This document shows, one piece after another, positions 45,923 through 54,065 of a stretch of DNA of 64,000 nt; the stretch's first letter is position 1, and the number at the start of each line of letters is the position of its first letter. The DNA comes from Methylobacterium sp. CB376 (GTDB lineage: Bacteria; Pseudomonadota; Alphaproteobacteria; Rhizobiales; Beijerinckiaceae). Under the pieces are notes generated by a model that was not told the origin of the DNA, made no database searches, and was given only the letters and a program-made list of their open reading frames with translations. The translations under genes were made by a program, and so were the position numbers. The DNA is taken from contig NZ_CP121648.1 in NCBI RefSeq assembly GCF_029714205.1, positions 5,023,501-5,087,500 on the forward strand, read 5' to 3'.

Positions 45923-46929
45923 TGGGCGGCGAGGCCGCGGGCGGGCCGCTCCCCGCCGCACCCGAAGGCGCCGCCCGCGTCTTCGACGCCACGCCCTGTC
46001 ACCTGGGCGAGGGGGTGACCTACGAGGCCGAGACCGGCACCGCGTGGTGGTTCGACATCCTATCCAGGCGCCTCTTCGAGGCGCGAGGCCTCTCCGAGGC
46101 GCGAGGCCTCTCCGAGGCGCGAGGCCTCTCCGATGTGCCGGACCCGCCCGACGCGTCGCGCCCTCTCGATGCCGGGCCCACGGGCGGGGACGTCAGGGTG
46201 CACAGCCTGCCGGTGATGGCGAGCGCCCTCGCGGCAGTGGGCGACGGGCGCCACGTGCTGGCGGCCGAGGACGGCCTGCACCTGCGCGCGCCGGACGGGC
46301 GCCTCACGCTGCTCGCCCCCGTGGAGGCGGACGATCCGCGCACCCGCTCCAACGACGCCCGCGTCCATCCGAGCGGCACCTTCTGGTTCAGCACCATGGG
46401 CCGGGAGGCCGAGCCGGGGGCGGGCGCGATCTACGCCTTCCAGGCGGGGCGGGTCTTGCGGCTGTTCTCCGGGCTGCGGATCCCGAACGCCATCTGCTTC
46501 TCGCCCGACGGCAGCGCCGGCTACTTCGCCGATACGGGCGCGGGGGAACTGCACCGGGTGCCCCTCGACGCGGCGACCGGCCTGCCCGAGGGCGCACCCG
46601 CCCTCGTCCTGCGCCACGACGACCCGGCCGGGCTCGACGGGGCGGTCACCGACGCGCAGGGATGCCTGTGGATCGCCCGCTGGGGCGGGGCGCGGGTCGA
46701 CGCGTTCTCGCCGCAGGGCACGCTCCTGCGCAGCGTCGCGATCCCGGCGCTCCAGCCGAGCTGTCCGGCCTTCGTCGGCGCGCGCCTCGACCGGCTGCTC
46801 GTCACCTCCGCCTTCCAGGGGCTCGACGCCGCAGCCCGGGCGGCGGATCCCCTCGGCGGACAGACCTTCCTGGTCGCGCCCGGTGCCCGCGGCAAGCCGG
46901 AGCCCCGGATCCGCCTGGGTTCCGCCTGA
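45922..46929 (+). CDS. SMP-30/gluconolactonase family lactonase, with repeat insertion
   Basis: A 335-residue six-bladed beta-propeller lactonase. Metal-site segments are CHLGEGVTYE, RSNDARVHPSG, LRIPNAICFSPDG and DDPAGLDGAVTDAQGCLWIARW. Coupled by TGATG to the galactose dehydrogenase gene, it probably opens galactonolactone to galactonate. Between RRLF and VRVHSLPV an extra stretch of about 40 residues, partly EARGLS repeated three times, replaces the normal short blade connection. Confidence 0.9.
   Translation: MGGEAAGGPLPAAPEGAARVFDATPCHLGEGVTYEAETGTAWWFDILSRRLFEARGLSEARGLSEARGLSDVPDPPDASRPLDAGPTGGDVRVHSLPVMASALAAVGDGRHVLAAEDGLHLRAPDGRLTLLAPVEADDPRTRSNDARVHPSGTFWFSTMGREAEPGAGAIYAFQAGRVLRLFSGLRIPNAICFSPDGSAGYFADTGAGELHRVPLDAATGLPEGAPALVLRHDDPAGLDGAVTDAQGCLWIARWGGARVDAFSPQGTLLRSVAIPALQPSCPAFVGARLDRLLVTSAFQGLDAAARAADPLGGQTFLVAPGARGKPEPRIRLGSA
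46078..46131. repeat. In-frame 18-nt tandem repeat inside the lactonase gene
   Basis: Three identical 18-nt units (GAGGCGCGAGGCCTCTCC) encode EARGLS three times. The unit contains the palindrome GAGGCCTC. The repeat keeps the frame and is expected on a surface loop of the propeller. Confidence 0.95.
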
Positions 46930-47060
46930 TGCAAGGTGAGCGGCGTGCCTTCTGCCGATGTCGCACCGGCAAGATCGGGACGGATCTTAAAGACAGGACC
47001 GAAGACCTGTCGCGGGAAGTCCGTCGCCTGATCCTTAACCTGCGCGACCAGGATGCCTGA
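46929..47060 (+). CDS. Possible small coupled ORF, 43 residues
   Basis: ATG 46929 overlaps the lactonase stop (TGATG). The 43-residue basic product (MQGERRAFCRCRTGKIG, then RTEDLSREVRRLILNLRDQ) has no family I know. The stop lies inside repeat family A at 47058. Overlap and moderate composition favour translation, but chance is possible. Confidence 0.3.
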   Translation: MQGERRAFCRCRTGKIGTDLKDRTEDLSREVRRLILNLRDQDA

Positions 47061-47165
47061 TCCGCGATCCGGTCGATCCGAGCGGATCCCGGATCACGAG
47101 CCCGCGTGGCGCCTGAGCGAAGCCGACATCCGCTATCCCGAAGGGATCAAGCGGATTCAGGATGA
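47058..47165 (+). repeat. Dispersed repeat family A, partial copy
   Basis: Hairpin 2 of the family is present (47058-47071 with 47083-47096, one mismatch), followed by ACGAGCCCGCGTGGCGCCTG and AGCGAAGCCGACATCCGC. Hairpin 1 is missing and the 3' part diverges. Confidence 0.8.
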
Positions 47166-47237
47166 CGTGTCGCGGGTCTCGCCGCAGCGCCAACGGCCGC
47201 GCCTGGGACACCGGCGCGGCCGGGGAGGGGCCTCGGT

Positions 47238-48005
47238 TCAGGGCCCTCGGCCGGCCGCGTTGTAGATCTCCGCGGCCGGATAGACGACCCGCACCAGGGA
47301 GGCGGTCGCCCGCGCGACGGGCTCGGCCGTCTCCTGCACCGCCCGCTCCCGCTGCAGCCGCGCGAGGAGGCGGTGCGCCTCGGCCGCCGGAACGGCGCCG
47401 GCCGGGGCCACCATGGCGCTGACGAGGCGCCTCGTCTTGCCGTCGAGCCGCCGGGAGCGCGTCGCGTCCTCGAAATCCCCCGCCCGGTGCCGGTCCCCGG
47501 GCCTGCCCGTGAAGACCCGGGCGCCCGCCGCGGTGACGACGATGTCGCCCGGGCGCAGGGTGGTGTCGCGCATCAGGGCGGCACTCGGATCGCCCGCCTT
47601 GGCGAGCGCCGCGGCCCGCGCATCCTCCGCGACCGGCCGCTTCTCGACTGCCGCCCGCCGCTTCTCGACCGCCTCCGGCCGCGGCAGGGCCGCGTAGCGC
47701 GTCCGCGGATGGGCCCGCGCGGCGGCCGCGGCGGCCGCGACGGCGGCCTTCGGCGGCAGGCGGCGCGCCACCGGCAGGGCCGGACGCGGCGCGCGCCGCG
47801 CCCGCACGGGCGCTGGCAGGGGCTGCCCGACCGGGACCGGCTCGACTTGCGGGGCCGCGCTCGGCGGCGGCGCGAACAGGCGCTGGAACAGACTGCCGAA
47901 CCCGTCCTCGTCGCCGGCCCGCACGTGGGCCACCATGCCGAGCAGGAGGCATCCCGAGGCCAGGGCGAGCGCGGCACGGCGGCCATGGCAGGTCTGGAGC
48001 AGCAT
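47238..48005 (-). CDS. Secreted protein of unknown function
   Basis: A 255-residue protein with a signal peptide (RRAALALASGCLLLGMVAHVRA). A Pro/Ala/Arg-rich middle (about 45-130) is low-complexity. The C-terminal half has a compact pattern (MRDTTLRPGDIVVTAAGARVF, then DATRSRRLDGKTRRLVS) that looks like a small folded domain. I do not recognise the family. It is monocistronic, with about 370 bp of upstream sequence shared with the divergent ohrR-like gene. Confidence 0.7.
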   Translation of the reverse strand: MLLQTCHGRRAALALASGCLLLGMVAHVRAGDEDGFGSLFQRLFAPPPSAAPQVEPVPVGQPLPAPVRARRAPRPALPVARRLPPKAAVAAAAAAARAHPRTRYAALPRPEAVEKRRAAVEKRPVAEDARAAALAKAGDPSAALMRDTTLRPGDIVVTAAGARVFTGRPGDRHRAGDFEDATRSRRLDGKTRRLVSAMVAPAGAVPAAEAHRLLARLQRERAVQETAEPVARATASLVRVVYPAAEIYNAAGRGP

Positions 48006-48377
48006 CGATTCCTCCGCGTCGCCCGCCTTGCGACGGACCGTCGCCGCAATAACAGGAGTTAGCGGGCAGCGTTCCCGCGAAATTCAAAATCAATCCCATT
48101 GTCGGCGAGGCTACAGGGCACGGGCCTGCGTTCCGATAAGCTTGGGGAAAGTGCGAATGCGCCGATTCTCGACCTCGACGGCATGATTCTCAACGGAGTC
48201 CGACGGGGCGTCGTCGCACCGGCGCGCGCCGATGCGTGGGGCTGCCTCGGCGGGGGCCGCGTCGCGCCCTCGACCGGCCGCGGCGATCCGGGGTCGACTT
48301 CTGGGGCAATGGCCGTTAGGGCAAAAGCCGTTCGCCTGCAATTCAACCCGACGGCCGCGTCTCCCTCAAGGTTCCCG
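48006..48377. other. Divergent intergenic region, no gene seen
   Basis: Holds a short stem (GCGGG and CCCGC around 48063-48079) and moderately AT-rich tracts (GAAATTCAAAATCAATCC, GATAAGCTTGGGGAAA). TGCAATTCAAC at 48339-48349 resembles half of an OhrR site (ACAATT), but no full palindrome is evident. Open frames crossing it are not convincing. Confidence 0.4.
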
Positions 48378-48839
48378 ATGAGCGACCCCGCTTCCCTGCA
48401 CCTCGACCACCAGCTCTGCTTCGCCGTCTACGCGGCCGCCCACGCCTTCACGGCCGCCTACAAGCCGATGCTGGAGCCCTTCGGCCTCACCTATCCGCAG
48501 TACCTCGTGCTGCTCGTGCTCTGGGAGCGGGACGGGGTGAACCTCAAGGAGATCGGGCGCCGGCTGCAGCTCGATGCCGGGACGCTGACGCCGCTGCTCA
48601 AGCGCCTCGAGGCGAGCGGCTACGTGCGGCGCCAGCGCGACCCGGGCAACGAGCGCCAGCTGCGGCTCGAACTGACCGAGACCGGACGCGCCCTGCGCGA
48701 TCAGGTGAGCGGGGCGCGGGCGCAGATCGTCTGCGCCCTCGGCGGCGCGGAGGAGCCGATCCGCGACCTGCGCGAGCGGCTCACGCGCATCGTGCCGATG
48801 CTGCGCGGCCTCGGCGTGAAGGCGGATTCCGCGCCCTGA
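48378..48839 (+). CDS. MarR-family regulator, OhrR type
   Basis: A 153-residue winged-helix regulator. The reactive cysteine of OhrR proteins is present as C14 in [14 protein letters not shown], with the matching Tyr region [12 protein letters not shown]. The wing contains [19 protein letters not shown]. OhrR senses organic hydroperoxides and usually represses ohr; no ohr gene is in the window. ATG 48378 is the family start; the long upstream in-frame stretch is excluded. Confidence 0.9.
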   Translation: MSDPASLHLDHQLCFAVYAAAHAFTAAYKPMLEPFGLTYPQYLVLLVLWERDGVNLKEIGRRLQLDAGTLTPLLKRLEASGYVRRQRDPGNERQLRLELTETGRALRDQVSGARAQIVCALGGAEEPIRDLRERLTRIVPMLRGLGVKADSAP

Positions 48840-48935
48840 GGCGCGCGGCACACATCCCAGCGCGGCCCTCGGCCGGGTCCGGACGCCTCGCCGGCTTCCG
48901 CCTGCCGGTTCCATAACGTCGCTTATGCGAATCGG

Positions 48936-49135
48936 GTGTGTAGGCGCAAAGTGAAAATGTCCCACTTGTGCAAAGGTGGAATGGCACACTCCCCTGTCGG
49001 AGCGGACGCGGGAGGCCGCCATGGGGTGGGTCCTGATGAGCGAGCGCGAGCTGCAGCGGGGCGAGGTTCTGCATGCGGTCCGGGCGGGTCGACAGACTGT
49101 CACGGCCGCGGCGCAGGAGCTGCGCCGCAGCCGCG
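48936..49135 (+). mobile_element. Remnant of an ISNCY-type insertion sequence
   Basis: AAAATGTCCCACTTGTGCAA followed by a further CACACTCCCC-type sequence resembles the terminal region of ISNCY elements of Rhizobiales. From ATG 49021 the start of the transposase is readable (MGWVLMSERELQRGEVLHAV, then TVTAAAQELRRS), ending at about 49132. Only about 37 residues remain, so the transposase is inactive. The other end is not visible; the LuxR gene starts its 3' end right after. Confidence 0.7.
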
Positions 49136-49147
49136 CCGGTCCCGACC

Positions 49148-50284
49148 TCACGCCCGGGCCTGCGTCAGGCCGAGCGTGTTCCCCAGCAGACTGACCAGCT
49201 CGGCCTGTCGCGAGACCCCGATCTTGGCGAAGACCGCCTTCAGCTGGGTGCGCACGGTGGCTTCGCTGGTGCCGGATTTCGTGGCCACGTCGCTGACCGT
49301 CTGGCCCTGGGCGATGAAGCGCGCGACCCGTGCCTCGGCGGCCGTGAGGTCGAACAATCCCTGGATCACCGCCGCGGGCGGTGGATCGCGCTGGCAGAGC
49401 GGCGTCAGCACGACGAGGCTCGCGGCGGGTGTGTACAGGTCGCGGGCCGCCCCGCGGATCGGCACGACGTGGGCCACGGCGGGAGGCTGGCCTTCGGCCG
49501 GCGGCACGGGGATCGACATCACGGCCGATCCGGCCGGCGCGTGGTTGCGGATGGCCGCGAGGGCCGTCTGCAGGAGCGCATCGGCGCCGGCATCCCGCAG
49601 GTGGAAGGCCCCGCGGGCTCCTTCGAGCGCGCAGCTCGGCATCCGAGCCCGCATGTGCGGGTTCGCGTCGATCAGGGCGCCGGACTCGCTCAGCACGGCC
49701 GCGGGCAGCCCGAGAATGGCCAAGGTCTCGGTCGTCGCTCGGGCCCGCTCCAGTCCGAGCCGCGCCGCCATCATGGCGGCCCGGGCGAGGTGCGGCCGCA
49801 GCGTGTTCAGCGCCGCCACGGTCTCGGCGGGAACCGGTCCGTCCTCGTAGCGCCGGTCGAAGGTGAAGGTGAAGACGTCGCCCGAGGGGATCCTCATGAA
49901 CAGGCCGGCCGCCCAGCCGACGCCGTAGCCGCGATAGAACGGGTAGCTCGGCATCTGCATGAGCTCGTCCCGGGTCATGATGTCGTCGTCGGAGATGAAG
50001 AACGGGTGCCCGAGCGCGCGCCCACGCTGGACCCAGGTGCAGCGCGTGGCCCAGCCCTCCGTGAAGAAGGCGTGGAACATCGGTGCCACGGCGGCCGAGG
50101 TCGTCCAGCGGATCCTGGGATCGATCCTGGGGACGAGGGGCGGGATGGAGGACGGCAGCGTCACGAGAGCGCCGCCCACCATCCCGAGCGCCTCGGCGAT
50201 CGACTCCAGGATTGCGGGCCAGAGGTCCGGCACGATCGCGGCCTCGTAGATCCGCTCGACCTGCGTCTCGTCAGGCTGCCACAT
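49148..50284 (-). CDS. LuxR-family transcriptional regulator
   Basis: A 378-residue protein. The C-terminal 65 residues form a LuxR helix-turn-helix (LTAAEARVARFIAQG, SEATVRTQLKAVFAKIGVSRQAELV). The N-terminal region of about 300 residues contains a PAS-like part (VLSESGALIDANPHM) but no clear autoinducer domain. Members of this group are common orphan regulators in Rhizobiales. It lies 33 bp downstream of a secreted-protein gene on the same strand and borders an IS remnant. Confidence 0.88.
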   Translation of the reverse strand: MWQPDETQVERIYEAAIVPDLWPAILESIAEALGMVGGALVTLPSSIPPLVPRIDPRIRWTTSAAVAPMFHAFFTEGWATRCTWVQRGRALGHPFFISDDDIMTRDELMQMPSYPFYRGYGVGWAAGLFMRIPSGDVFTFTFDRRYEDGPVPAETVAALNTLRPHLARAAMMAARLGLERARATTETLAILGLPAAVLSESGALIDANPHMRARMPSCALEGARGAFHLRDAGADALLQTALAAIRNHAPAGSAVMSIPVPPAEGQPPAVAHVVPIRGAARDLYTPAASLVVLTPLCQRDPPPAAVIQGLFDLTAAEARVARFIAQGQTVSDVATKSGTSEATVRTQLKAVFAKIGVSRQAELVSLLGNTLGLTQARA

Positions 50285-50317
50285 CCCGTCGATATCCGCG
50301 TTCCGTCGTGACCCGGC

Positions 50318-50818
50318 TCACCGGCCCGACATCATGGTGGCGGGCGGCGTGAAGGTGCCGGACCACTGCGAGACCGCGTCGGTCTTCGACGTATACATGA
50401 CCGAGAACGTCCCGCTGCCCCGCAGCCCCTTGAAGGCGCCGCCGGCCTCCTTGGTCCTGAAGCGGCCCTGCGCGGTCACCCTCCCCTGCGCATCGGTCGC
50501 GACCGCGCCGGTATAGGTGCTGACTGTGGTGCCCGTGGGGGTGGTGAAGGTGATGGTGCCCCGCACCGGTCCGCGGCCGCGCTTGAGCGTGGCGACCTCG
50601 TTGATCCCGACGGCGGCGCCGTCGAGCGGCTGGCCGGGACTCTGGTTCGTGCCCGTGCCGCTCTGCTGGATCTGCAGGTGATCCGGCGACCCGAGCGGCC
50701 GCGCCTCCTGCCGATCAAGGTGGATGGTGAAGGTGCCGGACATCGGCATCGCCACCGAGGCCGTGACGCACGTCAACAGTGAAACCGCCGCAGCAGGAAT
50801 CGAGAGACCAAGCGTCAT
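50318..50818 (-). CDS. Secreted protein, probable small beta-barrel, unknown function
   Basis: A 166-residue protein with a signal peptide (LSIPAAAVSLLTCVTASVA). The mature part is rich in beta-strand patterns (GTFTIHLDRQEAR, GTITFTTPTGTTVSTYTGAV, GSGTFSVMYTSKTDAV), like DUF3224/allene-oxide-cyclase-type barrels, but no family is certain. It probably shares a transcript with the LuxR gene. The upstream DNA is comparatively AT-rich. Confidence 0.7.
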   Translation of the reverse strand: MTLGLSIPAAAVSLLTCVTASVAMPMSGTFTIHLDRQEARPLGSPDHLQIQQSGTGTNQSPGQPLDGAAVGINEVATLKRGRGPVRGTITFTTPTGTTVSTYTGAVATDAQGRVTAQGRFRTKEAGGAFKGLRGSGTFSVMYTSKTDAVSQWSGTFTPPATMMSGR

Positions 50819-51081
50819 GTTGAGGCTCCATTCAATTGCATGCTACATGAGTTTCGAGTGCCCCTTCTTGTTGGCGTCGAGGATAGACGGGGAGGAAAAC
50901 TTTCCATCATCCAAATAGGGTAGGAGATCCGCGAATTCGCGCGGCGCGGCCGGTGGCGCCGGTCCGCCCCGATCGCGCGGTTCCGCGCCCGTCATCGACG
51001 ATGATCTTTGGCGCAGCATCCGAAGCTTCGCCGAGCGTCCGCCTCTGCATCGCAAGATCGAGCTGGACCGGAGGCGCTGTC
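50819..51081. other. Intergenic region upstream of the secreted protein, no gene seen
   Basis: The first 110 bp (50819-50930) are the most AT-rich stretch nearby and contain GGAAA-AC-TTTCC, a small palindrome; they probably hold the promoter of the minus-strand gene. The remainder leads into the palindromic array and carries no convincing gene. Confidence 0.4.
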
Positions 51082-51270
51082 GATCTCGGGCCTGCCCGAG
51101 ATCGAGGTGATGGCGATCTCGGGCAGGCCCGAGATCGAGGTGATGGCGATCTCGGGCAGGCCCGAGATCGAGGTGATGGCGATCTCGGGCAGGCCCGAGA
51201 TCGAGGTGATGGCGATCTCGGGCAGGCCCGAGATCGAGGTGATGGCGATCTCGGGCAGGCCCGAGATCGA
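51082..51270. repeat. Array of near-identical 33-nt palindromic repeats
   Basis: Five full 33-nt units and a sixth partial one (starts at 51082, 51115, 51148, 51181, 51214, 51247). Each unit has arms GATCTCGGGC and GCCCGAGATC around AG (CT in the first), followed by the constant GAGGTGATGGC. So there are six 10-bp hairpins with exact 33-bp spacing, about three helical turns. The array starts 29 bp after the chemoreceptor stop (minus strand). Spacers are identical, so it is not CRISPR. Confidence 0.95.
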
Positions 51271-51298
51271 TGGGGCGCTACCGTCCGGGTCTTCGCCG

Positions 51299-52780
51299 TC
51301 AGACCATCCGGCGCGCGAACCCGGCCATCTCGCTCATCGAGGCGCCCACCGCGGCCGCCGCGGCCTCGATGGCCCGGGCGCTCTCGCGCACCTGCTCCAC
51401 GCTCCCCGCCACCGTCTCCACCCCGCTCGTGACCGCCCGCGTGGCGTCGGCCTGCTCGGACACCGCCTGCGACACGCGCCCGGAGAGCGCGCTCATCTGG
51501 TGGATGGCCTGGCTGATGGTCTCGATCACCCGCACGGCCTCGCCGGTCGAGGTCTGGACCGCGGCGATCAGGCTGCCGATCTCCTCGGCCGCCCGCGACG
51601 ACTGGCCGGCCAGCGCCTTCACCTCGGTGGCGACCACCGAGAAGCCCCGCCCCGCCTCGCCGGCCCGCGCCGCCTCGATCGTGGCGTTGAGCGCGAGCAG
51701 GTTCGTCTGCTCGGCCACAGCGCGGATCGCGCTCACCGCGTCGCCGATCCGGTCGGCCGCCTGAAGCAGGCCGGTCACGATGCCCCGCGCCTCCTCGGTC
51801 TGGCGCACGGCGGCGTCGCCGGCGTGGCGCGCCTCGCCGGCGTGGCGCGTCAGGCCCTCGATCGAGGCCGCGACGGCCCGCGTTCCCGCCGCCGCCTGCC
51901 CCACAGTGGCGGCGGTCGCGTCGGCCGCCTGCGCGGTCCCAGAGACCTGGGCCGCCACCCCCGCCATGGTCTCGTCGATCTCCGACAGCTTCGCCTCGAT
52001 CGCCGCCAGCGCCTGCTCGCGCTCGCGGCGCTGCCGCACCGCCTCGGTGGTGTCGGTCGCGTACTTGACGATCTTGACGGGCCGGCCGCTCGCGTCGAGC
52101 ACCGGGTTGTAGATCGCCTGCAGCCAGATCTCGCGGCCGCCCTTGCCGATGCGGCGGAACTCGCCGGAGTGGAACTCGCCGCGGCCGAGCCGCTGCCAGA
52201 ACGCCGCGTAGGCCGGCGCCGCCCGCTCCTGGGGATCGACGAAGATCTCGTGATGGCGCCCGGCGATCTCGTCGAGGCCGTAGCCGACCGCGCGCAGGAA
52301 ATTCGGGTTGGCGGTCAGGATCCGGCCCGACAGGTCGAACTCGATCATCGCCCAGGCGCGCTCGACCGCCTCGATCTTGCCGCGGCAATCCGCGTCGCTG
52401 CGCTTGCGCTCGGTGATGTCGGTGGCGACCTTCACCACCTTGGTCGGGCGGCCGCCGCGGCCCGGGATGGGCGTGTAGGTCGCCTGCAGCCAGATCTCGC
52501 GGCCGCCCTTGCCGAGCCGCCGCACCTCGGCAGTATGGGGCTCGCCGCGGGCGAGCGACGCCCAGAAGTCCCGGTAGGCGGCCCCGTCCTGCTCGGCCGG
52601 GTCGACGAACAGCCGGTGGTGGCGGCCCTTGATCTCGTCCAGCCCGTAGCCGACCGCCGTGAGGAACAGGGCATTGGCGTCGAGGATCGTCCCGTCCGGC
52701 GCGAAGGCGATCACCGCCTGCGAGCGGTCGAGCGCCGCGATCAGCGCGGCATTGTCACGGCCGAAGAACCACATGCTCAT
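51299..52780 (-). CDS. Soluble methyl-accepting chemotaxis protein with two PAS domains
   Basis: A 493-residue chemoreceptor without membrane segments. Two similar PAS domains with PAC motifs (about 15-125 and 137-247; [10 protein letters not shown] and [10 protein letters not shown]) precede the signalling coiled coil. The highly conserved hairpin tip is [19 protein letters not shown] (357-375). The PAS repeats resemble aerotaxis/energy sensors, so an internal redox or ligand signal is likely. ATG 52780 starts [12 protein letters not shown] 52774 is possible. No che genes are near. Confidence 0.93.
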   Translation of the reverse strand: MSMWFFGRDNAALIAALDRSQAVIAFAPDGTILDANALFLTAVGYGLDEIKGRHHRLFVDPAEQDGAAYRDFWASLARGEPHTAEVRRLGKGGREIWLQATYTPIPGRGGRPTKVVKVATDITERKRSDADCRGKIEAVERAWAMIEFDLSGRILTANPNFLRAVGYGLDEIAGRHHEIFVDPQERAAPAYAAFWQRLGRGEFHSGEFRRIGKGGREIWLQAIYNPVLDASGRPVKIVKYATDTTEAVRQRREREQALAAIEAKLSEIDETMAGVAAQVSGTAQAADATAATVGQAAAGTRAVAASIEGLTRHAGEARHAGDAAVRQTEEARGIVTGLLQAADRIGDAVSAIRAVAEQTNLLALNATIEAARAGEAGRGFSVVATEVKALAGQSSRAAEEIGSLIAAVQTSTGEAVRVIETISQAIHQMSALSGRVSQAVSEQADATRAVTSGVETVAGSVEQVRESARAIEAAAAAVGASMSEMAGFARRMV

Positions 52781-53538
52781 GTCCCGGTGATCGGACCGGC
52801 GCGCGCGATCCGTGAACAGCCCCGCACGGCCCGGGCCTCGTCCGGCCGGCGCCGGAATTCGCGGATCCGGCGCGCCAGAGGTTGGCCCGGGTTTGCCCGC
52901 CTCCGAGAGTGTCGCGCACAACACTTAACGCCCGGTTATTCACGCCGCCGCGATCCCCGGACTGACGCAGTGCGCGGGCGGGCACGCCCGACTTATCGCA
53001 TGTCAACCCCGTTCTTTCGTCTGGCGGGAGCGCCTCGGCGACAGATATCTCCCGCAATACGGTTCAGTCTAATCAATGTGCTCTTCGGCGATGTTCAGGG
53101 AACGTGTCTCGGGGCGGCGCGCCGATCCGAGGCTTGGACGATATCCGGGTGGAACGTCGCGCGGTACGTCTGGCGCGGCAGCGGTGGAGCGCGTTGACGG
53201 GGCCGGGTCTGCCGCGGTCGCCGCCTGGGATCGCGGCCGGATCTCGCGACGCGACGGTGTTGGACCGGCGCGGGTTTCGGCCGCGACTTCGCTCCGGCAG
53301 AGGCGCGGCGCCGCTCTCCTCCGCCCCGTTCGGCGCGTCACACGCTGTCCGGACGATCGCGTCCGGACAACGTCTGCCAAGCCCGCGCGGCGCGTGAGCG
53401 AAGCCCAAATCCGCCTCGCGAAGCAATCCGTCGGATTCGGGATCACAGGTCGGTCGGCACGGGGATGCCGAGCGGGAGCTTCGCCGCCGAGCCGGCGGCG
53501 CGGCAGGCCGGCCTTGGCCTCGCCTCCCCGGGCGTGAT
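52781..53538. other. Long intergenic region, mostly without genes
   Basis: About 760 bp between the chemoreceptor and DUF2946 genes. It holds a family A repeat (53346-53452) and the promoter of the chemoreceptor on the minus strand. The open frames across it are Arg/Ala-rich shadow-like and have no recognisable domain. No RNA gene seen. Confidence 0.45.
53346..53452 (+). repeat. Dispersed repeat family A copy
   Basis: Hairpin 1 is present (10-bp stem, 53346-53355 with 53360-53369). Hairpin 2 is missing. The core GCGTGAGCGAAGCCCAAATC and GCGAAGCAATCCGTCGGATT follows. Confidence 0.8.
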
Positions 53539-53557
53539 AGATGACCTTGGGTCATCT
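53539..53557. promoter_or_regulatory. Palindrome at the DUF2946 start, candidate metal-regulator site
   Basis: Perfect 8-bp arms AGATGACC and GGTCATCT separated by TTG. It overlaps the presumed start codon of the DUF2946 gene, the first gene before a siderophore receptor. Which regulator would bind is unknown; Fur, Irr or an AraC-type protein are candidates. Confidence 0.45.
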
Positions 53558-53945
53558 GAGTCGCATCCTGAAAATATTCCAGCGAATAGGTCCGGCTCTG
53601 CTGTGCTGGCTGGCGGTGATCGTTCAGATCATCGCCCCCGGGGGCGCCACCGCGGCGGTCGTCCGCGCGACGTTCGACCCGTTCGCGCGCCTCGTCATCT
53701 GCGGTCCGGATCACCATTCCGGCGCCTCGCGCGACCGGCCCGAGGCCCCCCCGGCACTCCACGGCGATCCCTGCGGCCTCTGCCAACTCGTGGCCGCGGG
53801 CGGATTCGCTCCGCCGTCGGTGGCGCCCGCCCTGCCCTGCCCCCATCCGCCCGGACGGGTCGCTGCACGCCCCCGCCTCGCCCCGCTGGCGCGGCGGCGG
53901 CGCCTCGACCGGATCCGGGCCCGCGCCCCACCCGCCCCCGTCTGA
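53541..53945 (+). CDS. DUF2946-like small membrane protein
   Basis: A 134-residue protein with one N-terminal hydrophobic segment (LLCWLAVIVQIIAPGGATAA) and a Cys/His motif (VICGPDHHSG, then DPCGLCQL) as in DUF2946, a family often found beside TonB receptors and copper genes. The C-terminal 40 residues are Arg/Pro-rich and may not be conserved. ATG 53541 overlaps a palindrome; the real start may differ. The TonB receptor follows after 120 bp. Confidence 0.65.
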   Translation: MTLGHLSRILKIFQRIGPALLCWLAVIVQIIAPGGATAAVVRATFDPFARLVICGPDHHSGASRDRPEAPPALHGDPCGLCQLVAAGGFAPPSVAPALPCPHPPGRVAARPRLAPLARRRRLDRIRARAPPAPV

Positions 53946-54065
53946 TTCCGACTGCATGCGCTGCCGGTGACCGCGGTCCCGCGCGCCCTTCGCGAATCCG
54001 TGCCGGTCCGCGCGATCCGGCGCGCCCCGTCACGCGACGCGCCCATGCGCCGTCGGGAGAGACTC

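Noticed and set aside
51082..51270. CRISPR array
   Set aside because: Spacers between the palindromes are identical and only 11 nt long, and no cas gene is present.
51008..53197. Plus-strand protein with an 11-residue ISGRPEIEVMA repeat
   Set aside because: The periodic peptide comes only from the 33-nt DNA repeat being a multiple of three. The rest of the frame is antisense to the chemoreceptor.
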